DNA of 64,000 nt. It comes from Anaeramoeba flamelloides (Eukaryota > Metamonada > Anaeramoebidae). This document shows, piece after piece, positions 1 through 10,762 of the stretch. Where the stretch lies: positions 7,276,501 to 7,340,500 of the forward strand of contig JANTQA010000012.1 in the NCBI GenBank assembly GCA_027625915.1, in the 5' to 3' direction. Under the pieces are notes generated by a model. That model was not told where the DNA came from. It did no database searches and was given only the letters and a program-made list of their open reading frames with translations. A program made the translations under genes and the position numbers. The number at the start of each line of letters is the position of its first letter. The stretch's first letter is position 1.

Positions 1-654
1 GAATGAAAAATAAAATGAAAAGAAATTAAGTTTTTTGATATATTGTGAAAAAAATAAATGACATAAAAAAATCCCGCAAAAGATTTTTAATTCATAATAT
101 TAGGATAATTCTTGGGTGATTTCTTTTATTTTCAGTCAAATCATTTTTATAAATAACCCAAATATTTTTATTTGCCAAGTAATAAACCTAGTAAAGTTCA
201 TTAAAGTAGGGTGTCTATAGAATCCTCAGTAATTTTTTGATAACCATAAGTAGATCAACTTTTTTTGAAACCCAATCTGGTTTTTATAGGGTTTACTAGA
301 GTTTGGAAAATGATAATTTTTTTTCTTGTTTTTTGATTGGTTAAATGGTGTTTTGAACAAGTGTAATTTTATCAATCATCATTCTAATAAGTGGGCGAGT
401 TATAATTTTAAAGTTTTATTCTTCAAAATCAAGGATTTGATTTAAAAAAAAAGAAAGTTATATAGCAATTACACATCAATTTTCCCTAATATTCACAATT
501 AAAAAATATTGTCCGGGATTTTTTTCATGTTGTGTATTTTTTTTCACTATTACATTAACAAATCCATGGCCTTATATTTCCCACGACCCAAAAAACACTA
601 AAAATGAAAAACTGATCAAATACTTCGATTAATACAATTAAAAAAAACTAAATG

Positions 655-1085
655 ATAAAATAAAAATAAATAAAGTTTCAATTTAACTTTTTCTTGAATA
701 CATTTTTTGCCAAAATTATTGAATTCAAACTTGAAATTATGTATATTTTTAGATACACTATCTTGTTTAAACTCATTTACAAAAACAAATTCTAAATTAT
801 TGGAATTTTCTTTTCACAAAAGGCACTAATTTGGCCTTCAAATGTTTTTTTTAGTTTTAAATGGTAAAATTAAAAAAAAGTTAAACTAATACGATAAACG
901 GTCTGAAAAACCTTTCTAATTTAATATATTAACTTATTCTTTGATTTCAAGCTTTTCTCAACCCCAATTTTTCAAAAAAAAATAAAAAAGTACAGAGTAA
1001 TTTCAAAAAATATTTTTGATATTCAAATGTTGAGAGTGTTTTTATTCTAAAAAAAATTATCACAGTGGTTAATTGAATTAAGTTA
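655..1085 (+). repeat. dispersed repeat E, copy 1
   Basis: About 430 bp whose reverse complement recurs at 22853-23288, inside the 5.9-kb intron. Shared landmarks are GGTTAATTGAATTAA near one edge, TTCTTTGATTTCAAG in the middle and GAATTCAAACTTGAAATTAT near the other edge, with many small differences between copies. The class is unknown and no end motif stands out. Confidence 0.8.
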
Positions 1086-1091
1086 TGTTCT

Positions 1092-1853
1092 TTAGGGATT
1101 AGCGTCACCAGAGATTTCTCTATAATCAAAGTATGTTGTAATTGGGTGCAAATGATATTAGTGCACCATGACTCGAATAGCTCTAAAAAATCTATTATAA
1201 ATCTTATTGCACAATAAATTATTACATTTTTTACTAAGGATCACAATTAAAAAATTTCATTTTGAAAAAATTTTTTTTAATTTCTTTTCCAAATCTAAAA
1301 ATATAAACCCAAAATACAGTATTCCGGTATTTAATAATTTAGATTAAGAACTTCCAAAAGTAACTATTTTTTATAATTTTTGAATTTCAAAGATTAACTC
1401 AATAATCATCAACATAAAAGCTCAAAGACTGATTAGTTTTGTTTGCTTTTGATAAAGGTTCTAATTATAGCATCAATATATTTCCATGATTTGAGAAATA
1501 ATTTGACAAAAAACTTTATTGGTTAATTATTTAATTTTTAAAAAAAAACGAATTTTTTAGTAACTAATCTACATTTCGCCATAAATTTAAGATAGATATT
1601 TTATGACTTTGTAGTCTGAATATTGATAATTCAATCATCAAATTTATGGCGAAATGTAGATTTGATTCTGAATTTGCTGGGTTTTTTACTAATACATAGA
1701 TCATTTTTAATTGATGAGGATCAACAAATATTACTACTTTGCAATCGATTTTTTAGAGACATTTGAACCATGTAACACTAATGTGATTTGGTCCAATAAC
1801 AACATACTTTGATCCTAGGCTTCTCCTTGGTAGACGCTAATCCCTTAATTTCG
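1092..1853. mobile_element. inverted-repeat DNA element D, copy 1
   Basis: The left arm (about 1092-1270) and right arm (about 1715-1853) are imperfect reverse complements; both begin AGGGATTAGCGTC and share AAAGTATGTTGT and GCTCTAAAAAAT-like segments. A second, shorter inverted pair (CTACATTTCGCCATAAATTT at 1570 and its complement at 1645) lies inside. There is no coding sequence. It looks like a non-autonomous element with long terminal inverted repeats; the superfamily is not clear. Confidence 0.7.
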
Positions 1854-2419
1854 AAAAATATTAATCAGAAAAAAATAGTGAATTATTTTATTAAGGACAT
1901 ATAAAACTTTCTGTCTTAAATACCTTGCAAACATTTGTAGACAATTTTCGATTACTTTCCAACATTTTCACACATTTTTATAGGGGAAAGGTGTTGTAAA
2001 AGTGGAAAGGCTTTGTAAAAGTCTCGAGATTTTTTTAAGATCATTTAAAAACGATAATTTTACATTTTTTTCAGGATTGTTATATTTTTTCATTCTTATT
2101 ATGGATTATCACATTTTTATGTTTTTTTAAAATTAAGTTGGATTAATCTTAAATTTATTTAAAATTATCATGAATATATTGCTAATATAGTAATAATCTC
2201 TGTTATCTTCAAAAACTCAAATATAAATATAAATAACAATAACTTCATTTAAACAATCAAAAAAATATATATAATTTGCAATTAATAAAAAAAAGCAATT
2301 AAAAAAAAATAATCAAAATAATTCTTTATTATGTTGTAAAAGAAAAAAAAACCCATTAAAATTTTTCATTTATCTTATTGGGTTATATAATTATACATAT
2401 ACATATACATGCCACATAG

Positions 2420-2469
<50 letters not shown>
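2420..2469. repeat. TAA trinucleotide microsatellite
   Basis: About 16 uninterrupted TAA units lie in the presumed 3' untranslated region of the kinase gene, 26 bp past its stop codon. Confidence 0.95.
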
Positions 2470-2471
<2 letters not shown>

Positions 2472-2494
2472 CAGAAAAATGGTTATTAAATATA

Positions 2495-5400
2495 TTATTC
2501 TGATAAAAAGCAAATTATCTTTTTTGATTCCTTGATAAATTTTTTGGAAGAGCTGGACGACCAAAAGAATTCGATAGCGACTTTCCAATTTCTTTTATAA
2601 TTATGTTGGAAATAGTTTAAGTGTCTAGAAATTTTATTTTTAATAATTTCTTTTTCTTTATCTAACAAAATTTTGTTTTTTTTCTTTTTGGACTTATTAT
2701 ACTCTGTCATTTGGTTTTGAATTTTTTTAGTTATTTCTTCAATATCCATCTTCATAATTTTAATTTTCATTTGAAGTTTGCGGTTTTGGCCCTTTAAAGT
2801 AATACCATTGGGGTGCGACCAATCATAATTTAAGATTGTTAAGGCTGTTTGTAGCTGCGAAATTATTGCTAAATTTTCATTTGAGCTGATTGTGATGATG
2901 CTATTTTCACAGATAAAAATTGGTAAATTATGGTTGTGCTGTAATTTTTTCATTAAATCCTTTTTAGCTATTTTTAATTGCCTTTTGAGTTTTATATTTA
3001 ATTTTTTTTGTTCTTTTTGGTTAATAAATTTATACACCTGACTTTCGTTGCCAGAGCGGAAATTGTCTTTGGTAGTGGTCGGCAGTTGATCAATAAACTT
3101 ATTTCGATCAATTTCCTTTGCCTGGGTTCTTGGTGTTTCGGGGGTCTCATCAAAACTTGTGACACTTTTTATTCGAAAATCTTGTTTATTATTTGTGGAT
3201 ATATTTAATTCTTTATATTTCGATTTATTTTTGTGGTAGCTTGAATTATTATTATTATTATTATTATTTTTTTTGTTTTTTCTATTTTTCGATTTATGAG
3301 AAATATGTTTTGAATGATTTGCCTTATCATGCTTTTGCTTTTGTTTCGATTTGGTATTATCTTTTGATTTTGATTTCTTTTTATAAGACTTATTGTTCAT
3401 TAACTTTGTAAAAGAACCAGTCGATTTGTTTTTTTTGTGTTTAGCTTTTTTCAATTTTTCATTTTCATAAAAGTGTGTTATTTTGTTAAGTATTTCGGTA
3501 TATTTCCAAATATTAAAGTTTTTATTATGATTGGTCTTTTTAACGAATTTTGTTAATAGAAGTACCCAGTTTTTATCAATGGACGAATGAATGTTTATAT
3601 TTTTCCGAGGAGCAAGAATTTTATTTGGGTTTTGTGTTTCTTTGTCATATATATCTAAGGATTTTCTTCTTTTTTTTAACGGAAAAGAACGTTCATTTTT
3701 TTTGGGATTGATATAACTATTTTTATCGAAATTTAGATTGTTATTATTATTATATGCATTGCCATATTTGGAACTGTCATCATTTAAAGTTTGTTTGTTG
3801 TATTTTTGAAAATAATTATAAAAGGCCTTTGTAATATTCGGTTTGGTACTTTTTAATTCATTAATAATATCATTTGGTCTCATTCCACACACCAAGTCTA
3901 TTTCTCCGATTATTCGTAATGTGATCTGCTTTTCGGATAATGGTTTTTTTAATTCTTCTCCATAATTGTTGCTTGGCATAGGTGGAATATACGATGTTGG
4001 GAAATTAGAAGTAAAGTATGGGTGCCTTTTGATTTCTTTAATCTTGATTCGATGTTTGGGATCAACTGTTAAAAGTTTTTTGAGTAAATGCTTTTCATTT
4101 TCTGATAGGTCTTTTGGTATTTTGTATTTCCCCCTTCGAACAGAAGAAAGTAATTTATCATTATTTTTGTTGTTAAATGGTAATTGGCCACATAGTAGCC
4201 CATATAGAATAACTCCACACGACCAAATATCAGTTTTTTTGCCATCATATCCTTTTCCCTAATTTTGTTTTGTTTGTAATTTATATTTATATTTGTAGGG
4301 GTATGTATGTATGTATATATATATAGATATATATGTATGTATGATTATTTTTAAAATCGAAAATTAAAAAGTAAATATTGAAAAAATAAGTCCAATTCTT
4401 ACCTTTAAAATTTCTGGTGCAACATAGTGTGGTGATCCACAAGCTGTTTGGAGTAAATTGCCTTTTTTCATGTATTTCGCCAACCCAAAGTCTGCAATTT
4501 TTATATTAAGATTTTCATCTAATAGCAAATTTTCTGGTTTTAAATCTCGATGTGTAATTGAAAATGAGTGAATGTATTCAACTGTATAAATAAGTTGTTG
4601 GAAAAATGATCTTGCTTCTTTAGATGGCACTTTTTTGTGGTTAATAATATAATCAAACAATTCTCCTATTTATTTTATAGATTTTTATTTTGATATATGA
4701 TTTTTAAATAAAAATATTTTCGATTAATTAAAATTATGAATTTCCTATTTATTTGTTTCTGTTCTTTTTTCATTTTTTTCGTTCAAATTTTGTTTTTTAT
4801 TTGTTGAATTAAAAATAATTTTTTTTAAAACTTAATAAAGTAACACATTTCATTTCGTCTATAGTTGTTCAAATATTTAGACCACTTTAATAACATCAAT
4901 TATTCTGATGATCGAAAAAATAATTGGCATAAAAGGAAACAACCACCAACCCATTTAACATTCGAGGATACAAAAAAGAATTTTAATGAAGTTTTTACTT
5001 TTTAGTACCTATTTTTTCCTCTCTTTCATTTCTTACTTTTCAATCTCTTTTTCTTGTCTTTGATTAAAAATAAATTTTTTTTTTTTTTTTTCATTTTTTA
5101 AGGAAAGGCTATCCTATGAGTTATGATCTTGTTTACATTATAGCTAGGATAAAAAGCTCTAATTAAAGGTTTTGTATTTCACTAAAGTGTTGCCAAGTGT
5201 TGTGGAGTGCCATCAAGTGCCTAGGTTTTCCAGAATTCAAAAGAATTGAGTAAAATCTTTGATTTTACTCAATTCTTTTAAATTCTAAAAAAAGCTAACG
5301 GTGGTTTTTTTGAATTTGTGAAATAAAGCTAACTTAAAGTGCAGTAGAGTGCCTAGGTTTTCTTGAGGTTTTCCAGAATTCAAAAGATTTTACTCTATTC

Positions 5401-8400
5401 TTTTAAATTCTGGAAACCCGCCGTTGGCTTTTCTTGGGTTTTCTGTTTATTTGTTAAGTGTTCTAGGTTTTTTTTACTTTTCGAAATAAACCGAAAAGTT
5501 ATTAAAATTTTCTGTTTATTTCAAAAAGTAAAAAAAACCTAGAACACTTCACAAATAAATAGAAAACTCAAAAAAACCTAACGAAATTCGATAGGTTTTA
5601 CAAATAAAACAGAAAACCTCAAGAAAAGCTAGGCACTTGACTGACACGGCAATATTTATTCTCAGTTATTTTTTTTCTCTATTTGAGTTTTTTTTAGATG
5701 ATAAAAATGTTTTCAAAACTATTAGTTATTATCTCTTCAAAAAAATATCCTAAAGTTGATTTTAAGGAAAATTCATTCTCACATCCATTTAAAAATTATT
5801 TACACTCAAAATAGACCCTTTTTTTCTCGACTAGATACTTTTTAAAATCGTAGTACTATTAACAACAATAAATAAAACAGCCTCAAGATTTTTAAGTGCT
5901 GAGATGTTGATTATATTGTGAATAAACTATATTAACAAGGACGAAATGATAATTGAAGTAATAGTTTTGTCTAAATTGGAATTTTCAATTTTATTTTTTC
6001 ATAATAGTGTAGTGTTATAAATTTTTTAGAAAATATCTATTATGATAATTTACTTTGTATTTGGTTTTATAAAATAAATGTTTTATTTTGATTTGATCTT
6101 TTCTTTGAATAATTTTTTCACAATTTTATCTTTAAATTGGATCGCATCGAGGAAAAAATTTTTTTTACAAAATAGTTTTCCTTTATTCTATTTAAATTCA
6201 AAATAATCAAACATCGTTCACAAATTCGAAAACAATACAAATATTTTAAAATTGATTTAAAAGATTCTAATTTTAAAATTTTAATATCAAAGTTGGATAT
6301 TAATTTTTCAGATTTGGAATTTTTTTCATTTCTATATTTACCAAAAGATTAAAATTGAGAAATTTTCAAATATTTAATCAATATCCCAAATTTTGAATGG
6401 TTAATGGTTACTCAACAATTTATATATTTATCTGTAAAATGAAAAATAATTTTTGAATTTTTATAAATATTTTAAATTGATAAAAAAAATTGAATTTCAG
6501 GTATTTTTGAAATTTTCTTGCTTGGGATTTTGCTTCTTTAAACAAAAAAAAAATGAAAAAATTATTTACCGATCGAAAATTAGGGTGTTTGAAATATTCC
6601 CGAAAATCGAAAATACTCGAAAATTTTTAAGCCACTTAAAAACACCTTTTGAAGAACTTTTAAGAAACCCTAGTGTTCAGGGATAAATGTTTATCGGTAA
6701 AATTATATTTTTTTTTTTTGAATTTTCTTCCGAAACTCTTTGAAAAGTTTTTTTTTTTTTTTTTGGTAACTTTTGAGTATATTTGAGTTTTTTAGTACCT
6801 ATTAAAGTAAGTGTATATTTATGTCATTGTAAGCTTATGTGAATGTCAGAGTATGTTTGGGTTTGGTATGAGTTGTGTTGGGTTAGATTAAACCATTTTC
6901 TCTTCTGGAATGGGAAGTTAAATCATGTTTGGCTTGGGTAGCATTGAGTAGGGTAGGATATGTGTATGTACAATTAGACATTACTTGATTATTTTGGGAT
7001 TGAATTTAAGATTGCAAAATTATGAGTCATGATACACAATTAGAAATTGTCATTATAAAGAAACTTTTGCTAATTTAGATAATACCATTTAACAATGATC
7101 AGAAATGTTATATTCATCTAAGATACCAATTTCCTTCCACACAAAATAGATTGAATACTATTCCCCAAAATTTACATTTTTTCACATTTTGTATTTTTAA
7201 TAAAAAAATTTTTTTTACAATAAAATTCCAATTTAGCCATTAGACTGGGTCTATTGGTATTCGTTTTTTTTTAAAAGTCCTTCAAAAGGTATTTTTTTAG
7301 TGGTTTAAAAAATCTTTGAGTATTTTTGATTTTAGGGTATTTTTCAGGAATATTTGATAGATCAGAAAATTAACTTTTTTTGTCAATTTTCTTTGAAAAA
7401 AAAGTTTAGTACTCATTGTTTTTTTGTTTCTTTGGCAACCAACACTTGCACTAAATTGGGGTTTGAAATAACTTTTTCACAAGTTTTAGAATTTGTAGAA
7501 TAAAAAGAAAAAAAATTTCTTGAAAATTGAAAATATTAAAAATTTGAGAGAGCTTTGTACAAATTATTTGTTTTTCTGACCTAAGAACACAAACAAAAAC
7601 TGTAAAAATATGAATTCTCATAATTTATTCGTTTTTAGTTTTTTTTTTTTTTTTCAAATTACAATGCTTAATGTTATTTCAAACACAAAAAACAAATTGA
7701 ATCATTAGTATGGCAAAAAAAAGACAATTTTAGATTGCTTGTTCTTGATTTTACAAGTCTTTTTAATTGTCAAGCTTTCGAAAAATAATTTCTGGAAATA
7801 GAAATAGATAATTCCATTCGCTGGTTCAAAAACAAAATCAAGTCAAAGTTAAGAACAAAAACTGTTTTTTACAAAAAGAAAAAGAAAGTTACATACCCCC
7901 AGAAATATACTCAAGCACTAAAAATAAGTTGTCGTCAGTTTCGTAAACATCATAAATTTGGATCACATTGGGGTGTCTGATTAATTTTTGGATTGATATT
8001 TCTCTTCTCATTTGAGGAAGGCTACAATTGTTTGTCAAAAGCTGTTTTTTTGAGATGATTTTAATTGCCACTTTTTGTTTCGTTTTTTTGTGGATGGCAA
8101 GTTTCACTTTTCATTTGTTTTTGTTTTTTTTTTTTTTGTGAGACAAACAGAAATGTTTGGGGGGAAGAAATCAAATGTAAAAATATGATTCATTGGAATC
8201 GAACAACACAGTTGAGTAAAGTTAGGTGAGTAAAAACAAAGATGATTTAATTGAAAACAAACCTTTTGAATAACCACCAGATCCTAATGTTTTGCCTTTG
8301 GTTGTTTGTTTAAAAAAAAAAAAAAAAAGAAAAGTAACGAAGAAAGGAGTTTGGGAAGTAAGATTTTGATGACAGAAACAAGACGGCGCGAAACAAACTT

Positions 8401-8432
8401 ATTTTATAAGGCCCAATTGAGCGGAAGGACAT
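2495..8432 (-). CDS. SNF1/AMPK-related Ser/Thr protein kinase, five exons
   Basis: Exons, read on the minus strand, are 8432-8399, 8295-8263, 8106-7897, 4665-4403 and 4258-2495. Every junction is GT-AG and keeps phase, giving about 767 residues. The kinase domain starts at once after MSFRSIGPYKIS and ends near residue 262. Visible parts are the glycine loop LGSGGYSKV (15-23), the VAIK lysine (K38), HRDLKPEN with catalytic D133, DFG (151-153) and the activation loop LLQTACGSPHYVAPE. In that loop T166 matches the site phosphorylated by LKB1-type kinases in AMPK, MARK and BRSK relatives. Residues about 296-331 resemble the UBA-like segment that follows the kinase domain in this family. The remaining 430 residues are Lys/Asn/Ser-rich low complexity with an Asn run and a coiled-coil-like stretch, and I recognise no KA1 domain. 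Expected role: cytosolic energy or polarity signalling. Family assignment is strong; the orthologue (SNF1, BRSK or MARK) is not settled. Confidence 0.93.
5187..5872. mobile_element. modular hairpin element HP, copy 1 (in kinase intron)
   Basis: The first 450 bp is a chain of palindromic modules using the phrases CCTAGGTTTTC, CCAGAATTCAAAAGAAT, ACTCAATTCTTTTAAATTCT and AAATAAACCGAAAAG with their complements. The following 230 bp (5645-5872) is not palindromic and recurs inverted at 35997-36235, sharing TCTCTTCAAAAAAATATCCT and TCTCGACTAGA. No protein is encoded. It is probably a non-autonomous DNA or hairpin element of unknown class. Confidence 0.7.
6584..7375. repeat. diverged inverted-repeat pair in kinase intron
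   Basis: Arms at about 6584-6668 and 7262-7375 share AAATATTCC, AAAATACTC and CACTTAAAAACACCTTTTGAA-like segments in opposite orientation. The 590-bp centre contains a GT-rich patch (6813-6970) that stands out from the A+T background. It may be an old transposon with worn ends. Confidence 0.5.
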
Positions 8433-10169
8433 TTTTTAGTTTTTAAAATGTTGCAAAACACAAAAAAAATAATAGATTGAACTTTTAAAAAGAATGACAA
8501 AAACAATTCGAATTTTGAATTTTAAACTCAAAACTTAATATTTCGAAAAGCAACAACAAATTTCCTTTTAAACATAACCAAAGTTACAAATTTTAAAAAC
8601 TAAATAATTGGTTCGATTTTTAGAGAGAAAAACTAATAAATCTTTTATTTATTTTGTTTAGAAGCCAATGAAAAGAAGTGACAACCGAAAAGATTATGTT
8701 TTTATTTTTTCAACACTCAAATTTGTCTGTAATCTAAAAAAATACTTAGATCTGATTTAAGAGAAATTTTAAAATAATCAACATTTTTTTAATAAGGATA
8801 TAAAATTGTTAAATGGTTCGTTGTGTGATTCACTTAACCAATTTTGGAAATAATAAAAATTATTATAAAGTTTATTTTGCTATTTTTTAGTTTTTTTTGT
8901 CTTTTTGACCAAAAAAAGTTTCAGATTTTTTTTAAAAAGAAACCAACCTAGTTGAAGAAGATAGATTTTTACTCTTACCGAAAAATTAAAAAATGATGAT
9001 CAATCATTTTTTTATTGTAAATGTTCATTAGAATCAGAGATTTAAACAGTGTAAAAATGAGAGTCCTGTTTGTTAAATCAAAGATTTTTGGTGTTTTCTG
9101 AAAAAAAATGTGGATAGTCTTTTCAATGCTAGTTTCTGAGAACAGGTGCTATTTTTAAAATTCTTAAAAATTTTTTTTTATCTGAATTAAATAGAAACAA
9201 ACATAAACCAAGTTAGAGTATTTTGTTATCATACCACAAGGTTCTAAATTCTTTTATAAAGTTTTGAGTACTTGTAACTTGTGAAAGGTATATAAATTTT
9301 CTGCAAGTCTTTTAAAGTGATCAAAGGTAGGTAATTTCAAGTGAAAAGTTTTAAAGTATTAATTGATTTGACGAATCTTTTTAAAAGTTGGAGCTTTTTT
9401 TTTATGAATGGAAAAAGACTGAATTGGCTGTTCTACAACAACAGACATTTATTTGCTAAAGTGAGGAGTTAAAAGTTTTAATGTGTTAGATATTTTTTCA
9501 AAAGGTATTTTTCGAAAGTCGAACATTTTTTCAAAATTCTTTATATTTTATAAAGTGTTTGAAAACAATTGAGAACTGAAGACTGTTCAAAATACCATAA
9601 AAAATAAGAATAATAACCATACTAGAACTTTATTATCTTTTTCTCAATTTTGTTACATAATTGATATTTGAATAATAATATAGATAAAAATTTTAATTGG
9701 TTATAATTTCGCTTTTTCAAAAAAACGATATTTTCCAAGAAAGATTTGGGTTTAGATTCATTATTCATTTATTGGGTCTATTTTTTTTTCGTACAAAGTT
9801 TTTGGGAACTTTGAGATAATTTAGAATGCTTCACGGATTGATTTTTGAATGGTAAGAAATGTGAAAATTTACCCCTTTTATTTTGCGAATACTGGTAATA
9901 TTAAATTGAGAAAAAAATTTCAGATTATTTTTCTCATATACTGGAGCCTTCTTCCAAAATATTGAAACACACACACTGTTTAAGAGATACGATTGGGATC
10001 ATTCACTTTTCTCAACAAGTTTTTAAAATTGAAAAGCCTTCTAAAAGGGAATTTTCGACAATTTGAAAATAAGACTAAAATAAAAGAAAATCGTCTAAAA
10101 ATTAAATATTATACACTTTATTGAATGAATAGTTAAAAATTAAAGAACCTTTGAAAGTGTTTATACACT
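8433..10169. other. intergenic, nothing recognised
   Basis: A+T-rich DNA with scattered poly-A and poly-T tracts between the start of the kinase gene and the end of the GTPase gene. The promoter of the kinase must lie at its left edge, but no clear motif could be chosen. Confidence 0.7.
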
Positions 10170-10762
10170 TTACATGATTGAACAAAATTTCTTTTTCTTT
10201 TTTTTCTTATTCTTTTTGTCTTGTGGATTTATTAATGCTTGAATTGAATAATCAAAAACAGCTTTCAAATTCTTTTGAGTTAACGAAGAACACTCAACGT
10301 ATTGATAAGCACCGATCTCTTTACCCAATTTAATACCTTTCTGATAAGAGATTGGTTCAAGTTGTTTTTCTTCAAGTTTTTTGAGTATTTTGTTGTTGTT
10401 TCGAAGATCTAATTTGGTTCCAACAAGTACAATTGGTAAGCCCTCGCAATAGTGTTTGATTTCTGGGATCCACTTGGATTTCACATTTGAAAAGAAAGTT
10501 GGTGAGATTATGGAAAAGCAAACTAAAAAGACATCTGTTTGTGGATATGACAAGGACCTTAGCCGATCGTAATCTTCTTGTCCTGCTGTGTCCCAGAGAT
10601 TGATGTTGATTGGTTCATTGTTAACCATCACATTTGCAGAATAGTTATCAAATATAGTTGGTACATATTCGCCTGGAAAGGAATTTGTAGTGTAACTAAG
10701 TAACATACACACGTTTTACCAACAGCCCCGTCTCCAACTACCACACATTTAAGTGATCTCAT
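10170..10762 (-). CDS. Rho/Rac-family small GTPase with a register break near the P-loop
   Basis: The protein begins [18 protein letters not shown] (start codon at 10762-10760) and continues, in a different register, as [17 protein letters not shown] and onward to the C terminus. It has the P-loop GDGAVGKT, switch [11 protein letters not shown], switch [14 protein letters not shown], the guanine motif TKLDL, a Rho-type insert helix, a Lys run and the CAAX-like end CSIM, so it should be a prenylated membrane switch for actin control. Length would be about 195 residues, normal for Rac. The two registers meet in a TG-dinucleotide run at 10705-10712, where two extra bases break the frame. A 17- or 38-nt GT-AG intron would restore frame but would delete the conserved LLSYTTN segment. 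Assembly error, true mutation or unusual decoding are all possible. Confidence 0.88.

Larger units (their letters stand above)
1..2494. other. intergenic, repeat-filled
   Basis: No gene is supported. It contains one arm of the 430-bp inverted repeat (655-1085), the 0.76-kb inverted-repeat element (1092-1853) and a TAA microsatellite just beyond the kinase stop codon. Confidence 0.8.
4666..7896 (-). other. 3.2-kb intron inside the kinase domain
   Basis: The donor GTATGT follows the codons for EYISGG and the acceptor AATAG precedes those for ELFDYI, so the highly conserved kinase segment is split in phase 1. The other introns of this gene are 103-156 bp. The intron holds a hairpin element (5187-5872) and a diverged inverted-repeat pair (about 6584-6668 and 7262-7375), which explains most of its excess length. 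Long poly-T and poly-A tracts fill the rest, and I see no coding exon that the kinase is missing. Confidence 0.85.

Noticed and set aside
6453-6686. Plus-strand frame of 77 residues in the kinase intron
   Set aside because: It overlaps an arm of an inverted repeat, and composition is that of A+T-rich noncoding DNA.
8180-8240. Possible tRNA-like T-loop string GGAATCGAAC
   Set aside because: No acceptor stem or anticodon arm can be drawn around it, and it falls in a kinase intron.
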